The notes below the pieces were generated by a model. It ran no database searches. It was not told the DNA's origin and saw only the letters and a program-made list of their open reading frames with translations. DNA of 64,000 nt from Tribonema minus (Eukaryota; Sar; Xanthophyceae; Tribonematales; Tribonemataceae): contig JAFCMP010000058.1 of assembly GCA_017506865.1 (NCBI GenBank), positions 305,628 to 369,627 on the forward strand. Reading direction: 5' to 3'. Positions 47,301-53,600 of this stretch are shown one piece after another (the stretch's first letter is position 1; each line of letters opens with the position of its first letter). Made by a program: the position numbers and the translations under genes.

Positions 47301-47610
47301 CGTCGCGCTGCTCCGAGCCAATGCACACGTGCCAGTATGCGAGGGCAGTCTCCCGCACCCGTCCCGACATTGCGCCTGTATGCGCCGCTTACCCCCCCCC
47401 CCCCACCCCCCCTGCTTACCCCCCCCCGCCCCCCCCCCCCCGTGATGATCATTTTGTGTCACCGCTGCGCAGTCCAACCTGCGCGTGGCGACCACGGCGG
47501 CGCCCGTCAACAGCGGCGGCGGCAGCGACGAGAAGCCCACCTCGCTGGAGACCAAGCTGATCATCCGCAAGGTCGCGCTCAAGGTCTCCGGCCTCATCAA
47601 CCAGTTCTAG
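20379..47610 (+). CDS. Giant class-II glutamine amidotransferase / SIS-domain membrane protein (GlmS-like)
   Basis: I trace 32 exons whose phases all agree (1496 aa): 20379-20532, 20985-21163, 22543-22613, 23036-23216, 24204-24281, 24949-25017, 25848-25914, 26504-26646, 28076-28156, 28949-29061, 29657-29745, 30347-30474, 31545-31706, 32130-32339, 33149-33394, 34156-34314, 34901-35017, 35555-35629, 36613-36762, 37403-37759, 38275-38532, 39402-39613, 39831-39983, 40818-40898, 41535-41586, 42344-42453, 42977-43097, 43800-43952, 44671-44826, 45278-45414, 46314-46404, 47473-47610. MCGNLG gives the N-terminal nucleophile Cys2; TEIRGGQAAGIS (about 53), HTRFATS (133) and HNGD (182) are amidotransferase motifs. 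ISQSGQT (733) and PAEPTS (797) mark a SIS domain. Hydrophobic helices lie at about 1011-1045 and 1075-1098. The C-terminal part includes SGPDHFVHRFTHRVARG. This is a GlmS-like architecture; substrate unknown. Intron 25 starts with GC. Confidence 0.88.
21164..21487 (+). repeat. Two downstream copies of exon 2 3' end (amidotransferase gene)
   Basis: The end of exon 2 (ARKRHPLAQDLVALYRQQQRK) with its GTGCGCGCAGATGAG donor recurs at 21239-21303 and 21401-21487. Both copies end in the same donor. Spacers carry TTGAAGTTTGTTGC. The third copy includes more exon sequence than the second. Confidence 0.85.
22858..22900 (+). repeat. Upstream copy of exon 4 5' end
   Basis: GGTTTCGCGACATTGTCCAAG followed by AACCTCGTGCCGGAG repeats the start of exon 4 (ATTCGCGACATCGTCCAAG at 23036), encoding the FATSSKNLVPE region. 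The acceptor AG is not kept. Confidence 0.8.
23283..24025 (+). repeat. Array of 26-codon cassettes copied from exon 4 (HNGD loop)
   Basis: Exon 4 residues 170-195 (PVKGAKVGVHITHNGDFEAL to the exon end) recur at 23283-23360, 23455-23532, 23675-23752 and 23834-23911, each exactly 78 bp and open, plus a decayed start at about 23991. The first three copies are preceded by TTTCAG and followed by GTGAGT, so they are phase-0 symmetrical exons. The fourth has CGG instead of CAG and a GCGAGT donor. The loop reads HNSD, HNGD, HSGD and HNGD in order. Spacers of 94, 142 and 81 bp contain TTGAAGTT. Confidence 0.9.
25205..25265 (+). repeat. Decayed downstream copy of exon 6 3' end
   Basis: GGGCGCCAGTGTTCAGCTCG and the following CTGACCAGCCAACTACTTCAAG repeat the end of exon 6 and its donor (GGCGCCAGCGCTCGGCTCGC, TTACCAGGTAACTACTTCAAG at 24989-25027). 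The donor GT has changed to CC, so this copy cannot splice in the same way. Confidence 0.7.
26771..27060 (+). repeat. Three downstream copies of exon 8 3' end
   Basis: The last roughly 48 bp of exon 8 (RSYRIDAAQARAFAKQ) with GTGAGC donors recur at 26771-26818, 26892-26939 and 27012-27060, at a spacing of about 120 bp. Spacers share TGCAACTTCAA and ATTCAAATACG text. The first two copies are nearly identical to the exon; the last has several substitutions. Confidence 0.88.
27700..28075 (+). repeat. Tandem copy of exon 9 acceptor region
   Basis: About 170 bp ending in TTGAAGTTTGTGTATGCATCAG before exon 9 (28076) is preceded by a similar block ending in TGAAGTTTGTGCGCGTGGCAG followed by GTGGCCGGAGCCGTGCTG at 27903. 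That is a copy of the exon-9 start (VAGAVL). The upstream TCGCAG and CATCACC text is repeated too. Confidence 0.75.
28229..28274. repeat. Dispersed repeat with AGAGCTCT palindrome (copy 2)
   Basis: CCTTGTCGCCTA then AGAGCTCTACGATCTTTTGA then TTCATTTCCATA matches 572-614 almost base for base and, less well, 38074-38110 (AGAGCTCTACGATCTGTTGA). The three copies lie in intergenic or intronic DNA of different genes. Confidence 0.8.
28505..28580. repeat. Interstitial TTAGGG cluster
   Basis: Degenerate TTAGGGTT runs lie in the intron before exon 10 of the amidotransferase gene, interrupted by TCAGGTTAGG-type variants. Confidence 0.75.
28835..28913 (+). promoter_or_regulatory. Two long C tracts upstream of exon 10 acceptor
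   Basis: C17 at 28835-28851 and C13 at 28901-28913 precede the acceptor at 28947-28948 by about 100 and 35 nt. The block around each (CGCGTCCCCCTCCCC / GCATCCCCCTCCCC, then TGTGCGC) is repeated. Confidence 0.55.
29129..29321 (+). repeat. Two downstream copies of exon 10 3' end
   Basis: The end of exon 10 (ALTELLARAHGSFGVTTW) with its GTGCGC or GTGCGG donor recurs at 29129-29187 and 29255-29321. The second copy carries a short internal insertion (ACGCACAGGC). Spacers contain TTGAAGTTTG and CAAATTTGAAGTAGCC. Confidence 0.88.
29926..29985 (+). repeat. Downstream copy of exon 11 3' end and donor
   Basis: CTGGTGCTGCTCGGTGAGTG and the following ATCAAACGGAGCGCTGCTGC repeat the exon 11 end and intron start at 29734-29782 (CTGGTGCTGTTCGGTGAGTG). 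The donor GTGAGT is intact. Confidence 0.8.
30218..30580 (+). repeat. 5' and 3' fragment copies flanking exon 12
   Basis: Upstream, TTCCGCAGGCAGCGAGGCC at about 30218-30242 repeats the acceptor and start of exon 12 (30347). Downstream, GTCGACGAACTTGAGGTGATCC at about 30559-30582 repeats its end and donor (ATTGATGACCTCGAGGTGATGC at 30459). This exon shows both sides of the pattern at once. Confidence 0.75.
30952..31402 (+). repeat. Three upstream copies of exon 13 5' end
   Basis: The start of exon 13 (GGTASAVPATQWRGLPYRLD at 31545) recurs at 30952-31012, 31137-31195 and 31340-31402. Each contains CCTGCGACGCAGTGGCGCGG and CTGCCGTAC and follows a GCGCAGAGGGG-like segment. A weak copy of the exon middle (GEVLHVGQP) lies downstream at about 31812-31880. 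Confidence 0.88.
32010..32050 (+). repeat. Upstream copy of exon 14 5' end
   Basis: GCCCAGGCGCTCGGCCAACA followed by GCCCCGCCGCCGCCGC repeats the acceptor and start of exon 14 (CTCAGGCGCTCGGCAACAGC at 32126). The preceding CTGCCGCGCGTGCACGG is duplicated as well (CTGCCGCCCGCGCGTGCATG). Confidence 0.75.
32491..32744 (+). repeat. Two downstream copies of exon 14 3' end
   Basis: The exon-14 end (LGGAGAEEAVKPPRLPNEDL) recurs at 32491-32552 with an intact GTGAGC donor and at 32681-32744 with a damaged ACGAGT donor. The spacer includes alternating TTGAAGTTT and AACTTGAAGTT elements at 32620-32670. Confidence 0.88.
33005..33048 (+). repeat. Upstream copy of exon 15 5' end
   Basis: GCGCACCAGGTGGCGTACGA followed by CCTGCGCTGCACGC copies the acceptor and first codons of exon 15 (VAYDLRCT, 33149). 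About 45 bp of the preceding intron (CACGCGCC..TCCTCCTCATCG) is copied too. Confidence 0.85.
33838..33905 (+). repeat. Upstream copy of exon 16 5' end
   Basis: GGTGACAGCCGGCTCGACCT and the following CATGCTCGCCGGCG repeat the start of exon 16 (GDSRLDLVLAGVEASLWIA at 34156). The copy stays open for about 20 codons but has no AG directly before it. Confidence 0.75.
35083..35280 (+). repeat. Two downstream copies of exon 17 SIS phosphate-loop segment
   Basis: The exon-17 end carrying ISQSGQTFPTLHATRLM recurs at 35083-35146, where the loop reads IPQSGQT, and at 35216-35280, in more decayed form. Spacers contain AACTTCAAAATTGAAGTG. The second copy's donor region reads GGTAGTGG. Confidence 0.85.
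35728..35870. repeat. Three tandem copies of a roughly 50 bp unit
   Basis: AGCCTTTGGGCATATTGACA-like units followed by TGTCAGCRTTCCGGCA and a GCTGCTCTGA end occur three times in the intron after exon 18. They do not match any exon of the gene. Confidence 0.8.
36390..36411 (+). promoter_or_regulatory. C22 tract in a duplicated acceptor region
   Basis: A C-run just before the decoy copy of the exon-19 start at 36425. The equivalent site before the real exon is much shorter (CCCCCCTGCCCCCCCCG at about 36579). Confidence 0.45.
36425..37051 (+). repeat. 5' and 3' fragment copies flanking exon 36613-36762
   Basis: The 5' end of the exon (VYRDKRM) is copied upstream at 36425-36460 after GCGCACAG. 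Its 3' end (AHHTLTKLLLFMVQCIK) is copied downstream at 36838-36899 and 36994-37051. The last copy keeps AAG plus GTGCGTG; the first downstream copy has lost the GT. Spacers hold ATGAAGTTGCGAGAAG and ACTTCAAC text. Confidence 0.88.
37965..38228 (+). repeat. Two upstream copies of exon 38275-38532 5' part
   Basis: Both copies (37965-38060 and 38128-38228) start right after CTTGCAG and encode DPPVVLEPLMGSLT through MMLKTSTLAN, about 95 bp, nearly identical to the intact exon. They then run into AACTTCAACT intron-like text. Their acceptors look functional but they lack the exon's last 160 bp. Confidence 0.9.
38588..38625. repeat. Interstitial TTAGGG run
   Basis: GGGTTAGGGTTAGAGTTAGG followed by GGGGTTAGGGTAAGG lies in the intron just after the transmembrane exon ending at 38532. 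Confidence 0.8.
38636..39401 (+). repeat. Five upstream copies of exon 39402 5' end, including a 291 bp tandem duplication
   Basis: The start of the exon (VPLASLLLAMIVAIADAGGA) recurs at about 38636, 38819, 38925, 39110 and 39216. The block 38808-39098 is repeated almost exactly at 39099-39389, with only a handful of differences (for example GGCGACGCC versus GGCGGCGCC), so that last step is recent. The acceptor context CACTGCAG or ATCAG is kept in several copies. Confidence 0.9.
41838..42343 (+). repeat. Ladder of upstream copies of exon 42344 5' end
   Basis: The start of the exon with its acceptor (CTCAGGCGGTCTTTATTGAC, AVFIDNWGVGPDT) recurs near 41838, 41943, 42050 and 42150 at a spacing of about 105 bp, plus a shorter piece near 42255. 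Each is followed by text like GAATCATGTGTATTCATGAA and AACCCAGCCGCTCACTC. A 3' copy (CAAGCTGCCCAGCAACCGCA then GGTGCG) lies downstream at 42547-42573. Confidence 0.9.
42812..42860 (+). repeat. Upstream copy of exon 42977 5' end
   Basis: ACACAGGATGTTCATTCACG followed by AGGAGGTAAACGGGCTGCTG repeats the acceptor and start of the exon (RKFIDEEVYELLAQA). It is partly diverged. Confidence 0.8.
44130..44162. repeat. Interstitial CCCTAA run
   Basis: CCTAACCCCAACCCTAACCC then TAACCCTAAT lies in the intron before exon 44671. Confidence 0.85.
44621..44641 (+). promoter_or_regulatory. C21 tract before exon 44671 acceptor
   Basis: Twenty-one consecutive C end 29 nt before the acceptor AG at 44669-44670. 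This is the position of a polypyrimidine tract. Confidence 0.55.
44868..45652 (+). repeat. Downstream copies of exons 44671-44826 and 45278-45414 3' ends
   Basis: 44868-44945 repeats GALFAQPLRQMRMSVSTKML of the first exon with an intact AAG-GTGCGTCGCG donor but a small insertion near the end. 45502-45553 and 45618-45652 repeat the end of the second exon (LPLQVFYESRIAALD). The later copy has an in-frame TAG. All lie downstream of their source exon. Confidence 0.85.
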
Positions 47611-49329
47611 CGGCAGCGCTCAGCGCCGCGGCGGCGGCTGCAGTGCGCGGGGGGCGCCTTCGCGCCACAAAGCAGCATGTCTCAGCAGTATCGCGCTTCC
47701 GCCACTACCCTCTGTTTCTGCATCGGTCCGCAGCACACACACACACACAAAGCCGTGCGTCGACGCGCGCTCACGCATGGCGGCGAGCCGTATGGCAGCG
47801 CTGCACCTGCGCACGCTTGCGCGCGCTGCGGGCTGCAGATGGCGTACGCGGCAAGCATCGCAGCGCAGCATGCCGTGCACACAACGAAACGTGCATCACG
47901 TTGCCAAGTGCCTCCCACCGCCAATCTGTACGACACACACCACAGATTGGCGCACGCACGCATCCATCCCCCACTCGTCATAGTCCGGCTGGCAGCAGCG
48001 GCCGCAGTTCGCGGTCTCGCATCGCGAGCGCACTACAAAAAAGCACAAGGCGGCTACTTTGGCACAGGCAACGTGGTAGCAGGCGTGCGGGTTCTGGCAG
48101 CTTGCGGCTAGCAATGCCGCCTCTTGAGTGCAGCCCGAGGGCTGCGTACTGTGCTAGATAGAGCAGGTTATCTGGCTGGGGCGCAGAAACGTTTGCACGC
48201 TCAGAATCAGCTCCGCATGGGACGGACTCGCGCCTACAGAGTATGCGCGGCCCTCTTCCCAAAGGCAAGCTCACATCGCGCATTGGGCGTCGGCGGTGCA
48301 AACCAGCGAGACGGGGACTTGAGAACGGATGCGCTTCCCCTGGGGGTGCCTCAGCGTACTATGGAGCAGTAGGTTTCTCAGTGGAATTGTCATCAAGCGC
48401 TGAGACGCTCTGTGTCAAGGCGTACATGTAGACCTCTGGTACATAACTGGCTTGGTGATTGATCATTTGGGTTTTCTTGGCGCCCAAGTAGTCAGCTCTG
48501 AGTACACTTCTGTACTACAGCAAATCTTGAGAAAAAAATTGTTGACAAGACAGAGTTTGCGTCTCATGCCTGGCCACACATGTCATGATTGCTGTCGTCC
48601 TTTACAGGTTATCGCACAAAATGTTTTGCATTCATGTGTACACTGCAATGCACTGCCACCGAAGCGTGCGCCATTGGCGTCTCTGCGGCAGGTTGACCCT
48701 CAACAGCTCGACTACAGGCACGACGTGCAAGCATATGGTCAACATGAGCTACATGTCACACTCCTGCGCACAGTGCTCCTAAAATTGTACGAGATTGTTG
48801 GCTTGGTATCCAACTTGGGCATGTGCTCCATGTCAGGCAATTGGGTGCCATGAATCGCTGAAGGTATGTGCGCATGTTCAGTTCCTTCAACTGAATCTTG
48901 TGTGCTTAGCAGGGTGCCCCGCACACTTTGAGTTGCCATCCCGGCTCTAAATTCATTTGCGTATCGTCAATGTATCAAAAAGATGTAGTCCGGTCTGTCT
49001 AGCTACTTTCAGCCAAACTGGCCAAAGCCGTTGTACTTTCCAGTTTGAGCACTGCCGTCTGATTGTATGGCGCCTCCCGTGCAGTGTACTGTGCACACAC
49101 ACCACCAAGTTCCAAGGAGGAAAGTTAGGGAGGAACAATAAATTACACTGGTGCCGAGTACAAGCTGTCTCTGGTTCATGGTCGCTATGTTTGCGCAGAC
49201 CGTGAGCATTGTGGGCGTGCGGGGGGGGGGGGGTAATCGCCAAGGATGAAGACACACAGATAACCCTGCATTAATATCCTGCCAATGGTGGTCACGGTAG
49301 CGAGGTACCCACGCCTGCGTCCGCTGACC
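47611..49329. other. Intergenic region, no gene recognised
   Basis: No protein similarity recognised. The frame 48452-48853 (133 codons) is open but unfamiliar, and I do not call it. CA repeats occur near 47733-47748 and a G run near 49220-49232. Confidence 0.4.
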
Positions 49330-50470
49330 CCCTAGGCATGTCGATGCAGTGGCCGCAGAGATGGCGCAAGTTGATGCAGTGCTGATGGCCGAGGGACTTG
49401 CAACAGGCACCACACCTAGTATGGATGTGGAGAGACGGAGAAGCTGCACTCATCATCGCCTCTGAACACTCCTTCACAGGCATTATACAAATCATGCAAC
49501 TCATCAACTGGCCGGCATTCAGGATAGTGCGTGGCGAGCATGGATGATGCGCGATTGCAGGGCTGGTCGCCGTCGCCGTCGTTGATGTTGTTGGTTGAGC
49601 GGTTTCTTCTTGGGTGGAGTCCTGAAACCGAGCTACGCTGTTGTGGCAAGGTCTGTTGTGACGGGGTCTGTTGTGGGGGGGTCCCGGGAGCCCATGATGG
49701 CAGCAGCACACTCTGGAACGGCGCATCTGTGGCCGCGTTCTTTGGCCTCATGGTGTACAATGTACATGAAGCGCTCACAGCGCAGGTAAACCTGCGCAAA
49801 ACAACTGAGCCAGCACGACCTGCGTCTGCAAATGGCTGCTCAGGTTATACAGATGCGCCGATCTGTAAACTGATAGCCGATCTGTCGACTCACAGATCGG
49901 TAAACTTGCAGATCGGCGCATCTGTAAGATTGGACCAACCACCTGAACACGCAGGCCGTGCTGTCCCACAACCTTATTTTGCCGACTGGCAGATACACCT
50001 GTGCATTAAGGGCTTCGTGGACATGGTACACCATCAGGCCGAAGAAGGCGGCCGCCAAGCGCACCGATCCAGAGATTGCGCACCAGTGCTGACCTCCCAT
50101 CATGCGTTCTCGGGACCCCCCACAACAGATCCCGCCACAACAGCGTAGCTCGGTCTCGGGACACCACCAAAGAGAAACCGCAACCAAAATCAACGACGCC
50201 AACGCGACCGGCCCTGCAGTCATGCTGCTCACCATGGACTTGAACCCTGGCCAGTCGATGAGTTGCATGATTTCCATGACGCCTTGCACGGAGCATTCTT
50301 GCAGCAAGTGGCGATGATGGTCGCAGCTTCAGCTTCTGCATCTGTCCGTGTTCCATTACTAGAGTGTTGGACACTGTTGTCCTTTTGCAAGTCCCTCGGC
50401 GATCAGCACTGCATCATTCATCTCGCGCCATCTTCGCGGCCACTGCACGACATAGATGCAACCAGCGCCT
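49330..50470. repeat. About 1.1 kb imperfect inverted repeat with duplicated gene-like arms
   Basis: The left arm (49330-49794) and the reverse complement of the right arm (about 49988-50455) align over their length. Shared peptides in the converging direction include AEGLATG/AEGLAKG, IMQLINWPAF/IMQLIDWPGF, PETELRCCG and AAFFGLMVYNVHEAL/AAFFGLMVYHVHEAL, each ending in an AG-GT donor-like site. Both arms carry stops, so they look like exons or remnants of an unrecognised gene duplicated tail to tail, or arms of a mobile element. The 190 bp centre holds a hairpin. Confidence 0.8.
49850..49924. repeat. Hairpin at the centre of the inverted repeat
   Basis: CAGATGCGCCGATCTG (49850-49865) and CAGATCGGCGCATCTG (49909-49924) are perfect 16 bp inverted partners. 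Inside them CCGATCTGT (49877-49885) and ACAGATCGG (49892-49900) form a second stem around a 6 nt loop. Confidence 0.9.
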
Positions 50471-50600
50471 GCAAAACTCCGGCTGGCGTGTCCGCTACTC
50501 TTGAAGTTGATGCATTTGAAGGTGACAGTTGCAGTAAGTCTCGCAAAACGAAAGAGCTCATCATGGCGCCAACCTAGCATACTGTCTGGCTGCAGTGCTC

Positions 50601-53600
50601 ATGTGGGCGTGGCTGGAGCTGCTTGTGCCGCCATGGGCAAGAACTCTTGTGTCTTTCTCAGGCACTTCAGGCACTTCAACAACGCATGCCGATGCCAAAA
50701 CGCTCAGGATCTCAGTGGGCTGGGGCACTCTCGCAGTAGAGAATGTGCAATTTAATACACAGCAGTTGTCTTCATGGCTCGGAGGGGCATTGGGGCTGGA
50801 TGTCGCCCAGGCAAGAGTGTCCTCAATCATGATCCAGGTGCCGATACTGACAGCTCTGTTCAGTCCGCTGGTGCTGGTCATAGATGGAGTTGACATCACG
50901 CTGCAACGGGCAGGATCCACAGCTGCTGCTGTCGCTGGCGGTGACAGTGATGGCGCCCTGGACACTCACGTCCCAGCAACACCAGCAGCACCACTCCCCA
51001 AGCCTCGCCGCGGAAGTTTGCCGGCATGGCTGCTGCGGTGGCTGATCAACAGGACGCGCTTACGGCTGCGCAGGCTCAGCATCCGCTACGAGTCAGCCGG
51101 CGCATGCCCGTACCAGGCCGCGCCGCCCGCATCGCTGGAGCTTTGGCTTGCCGTGATGGAGCTGGGTGGCGGGGGCGCTGACTTGCTGCCAGCAGGCACG
51201 GAGCGGGGCCCAAAGGCGTTGGGGGGGAGGATGCTGGTGCAGGGCGCTGCGCTGGCGGTGAGTGGAGGACGCGGCGCTGACAGCGACGATGCCCACGTGC
51301 TGCTGGGTCCTGTCACAGCGGAGCTTGCTGTGTTGGTGCACGGCAGCGGCGGCAGCGCGGCAGCAGCGCAGGCGCAGCCATCCAGAGCAGCAGTAGCGCT
51401 GAGGGTGTCCGGCGACGCAGCGCACTCGTGTCCGGTGCGCGCTCATCTGCAGCAGGCGGCGGTGGCTCTGGCATGGGGGGTGGTGGAAGAGCTCACGCTC
51501 TTCCTGCCCAGGCCGGAGCGCACGATCGAAGTGTGGCACGACGCTTGCCAGGAGCTGCTGGGGGAGCCCGCGGAGCGCCATCGGCCGCAGTCGCCGCCAA
51601 CGCCGCCGCGCTTGCCGCCCTTTGCTGCGTCCCTCACGCTTGCGGGAGTGGTGGTGAAGTTTGAGCCCAGCGGCGGCGCCGCTGCCGCCGCAGTGCCGTC
51701 CGCGTGCTACCAGGCAGCGCTCGGCGTCGTCACCGCGCATGCAGCCCATGATGGCGCCAACAGCACGAGCGCGATGCTGCGCATCGCGCAGCTGTCAGTG
51801 ATTGACACTGCCGCGCCGCGAGTGCCGCTGGTGCTGCTGAGCCCGCCGGCCGCCGATGCTGCCGCTGCTGCTGGCGCGAGCTCACATGCCTTTCTCAGTA
51901 TCGAATGCCGCCGCGAAGGGCAGTTCACAGATGTTGCGGCAGCTGTTGGCGACGTGCGCATCATCACGCTGCGAGAAGCGGCAACAGCGGCGGCAGCTTG
52001 CGCATTGCCGGAGGCGGGACTGCACGCGCGCTTTGCGTGCCGCCGCCGCCCCGCCGCCCGGCGCTGCCGCCCGCCAGGGGCTGCTGCCGCCGCGCCGCAC
52101 ACGCCAGCGGGCACAACGCTCCAGCTTTCAGTTGGCGCAGTGTCTGTGGCAGCGCCGCTCGAGGCGCATGATTGGTGCGCGGGGCGCGCTCTCTGGGTCA
52201 CCTGCGGCGGGGCAGAGGCGGCGGCGGGGGGGGGCGAAGCTGCTGATGGCGCCGGCGAAGGCGGAGGCGCAGGCAGCGGCGGCAGCGGCGGCGCAGCGGG
52301 AGCGCTGGATGTGACGGTGACGCTGCGGCGCTGCGCGGTCGCCTGGCGCGTCCCTGAGGCGGCAAACAGCGCGGCGGCGCAGGCGCTGTGCGAGGTGGAG
52401 GACGGCGTCGCAGCGCGCTGGGCAGCGGGGCAGCTGTCCCTGCGGCTGCCGCGCGTGCGCGTGGCGCTCTCCGCGGCGGATGCTGCGGCTGCGGCATGGG
52501 CGGTCGGCCGCTGCATCGGCGGCGGCAGCACGAGCGCTAACGCTGCTCTAACAAAGCCGCGAGCACCTCCGCCGCCCCGCGTGTACACCATCAGGGCGGG
52601 AGCAGGCGAGGGCGCGGTGACGGGCTTGACGGTACACTGCGCGGCCATTGACGTATCGATTTTGGGCTGCGCGCGCGAGCCATACGTGGGCATCGGTCCG
52701 GAAGTGCTGACGGCGACGATGCCGTGGGTTATGGCGGACGGCGGCGCCGCCGCGCAGCCTCTCTTTACGCTGTCCGTCACGGCCGTCGATTGCAGGAGGT
52801 CGAGCGTCACGCAGCTGCGGCACAGCGCAGCACCGCTGCGGTCTGAGCTGCTGATTGCTGTCAGCACGCTGGAGCTGCGGGCGGCGGCGGCGGCGCACGA
52901 CGACCAGCCGCCGCTTGCGCAGCAGCAGCTGCAGCGAGTGCCGCCAGCCGCGGAGCCGCTGACGCTGGCGCGCATGATCGGCGCGCGCGTGTCGGCGACG
53001 ACTGCGCTGCACGCGCTCTCTGCGCCGCCAGAAGCCGTCGCTGTTGCTGAGGTCGGTGGTGCTGGCGGCGGCGGCGACGGCGCAGCGCTGCCGCTGCGGC
53101 TTGCCATGCCCGCCACGAGCGCTGACGTCCGCATTGCGGAACTGTCTTCAGAGGTAGAGCCAGTGCTGCTAGGCAGGCTGCTGCACCTGTGTGCAGCTTG
53201 CGGAGCGGCTCTGGTGCTGGCCAGGGGGCCGGCAGACTCCCCTGGGGGCGACAGTACCGGTGGCGAGGGGGGAGGGGTTGGCGCAGAGGGGCAGATGTGT
53301 CCCCCGGACAGTGCGGCTGTGGCGTTGGAGCTGAGCGTTGAGGTTGGGCATGCGCGCATCGCGGCGTACTTCCAGGTGAGCTGGTGCAAAACGCAGGGGT
53401 GGGTGCTCGACGATGCCCATGTGGTCACATCTTGGCAGCAGTGATGCCCAAACGGGTAGTTGAGTTGCCCTGCTTGCATGACTGCGCAACTGTGTGCGCA
53501 GAGAAGGGCGTCAACCATCAGATGAAGGTCCGCCGTCTCAACGCAGCTGCTTGTGGCTGAGCTCTGACGCCAGATACACATGACCTGCGCAAACATAATC

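Noticed and set aside
48452..48853. Possible small gene of 133 codons
   Set aside because: No recognisable similarity, ordinary length for chance in this DNA, and no supporting splice or neighbour evidence.
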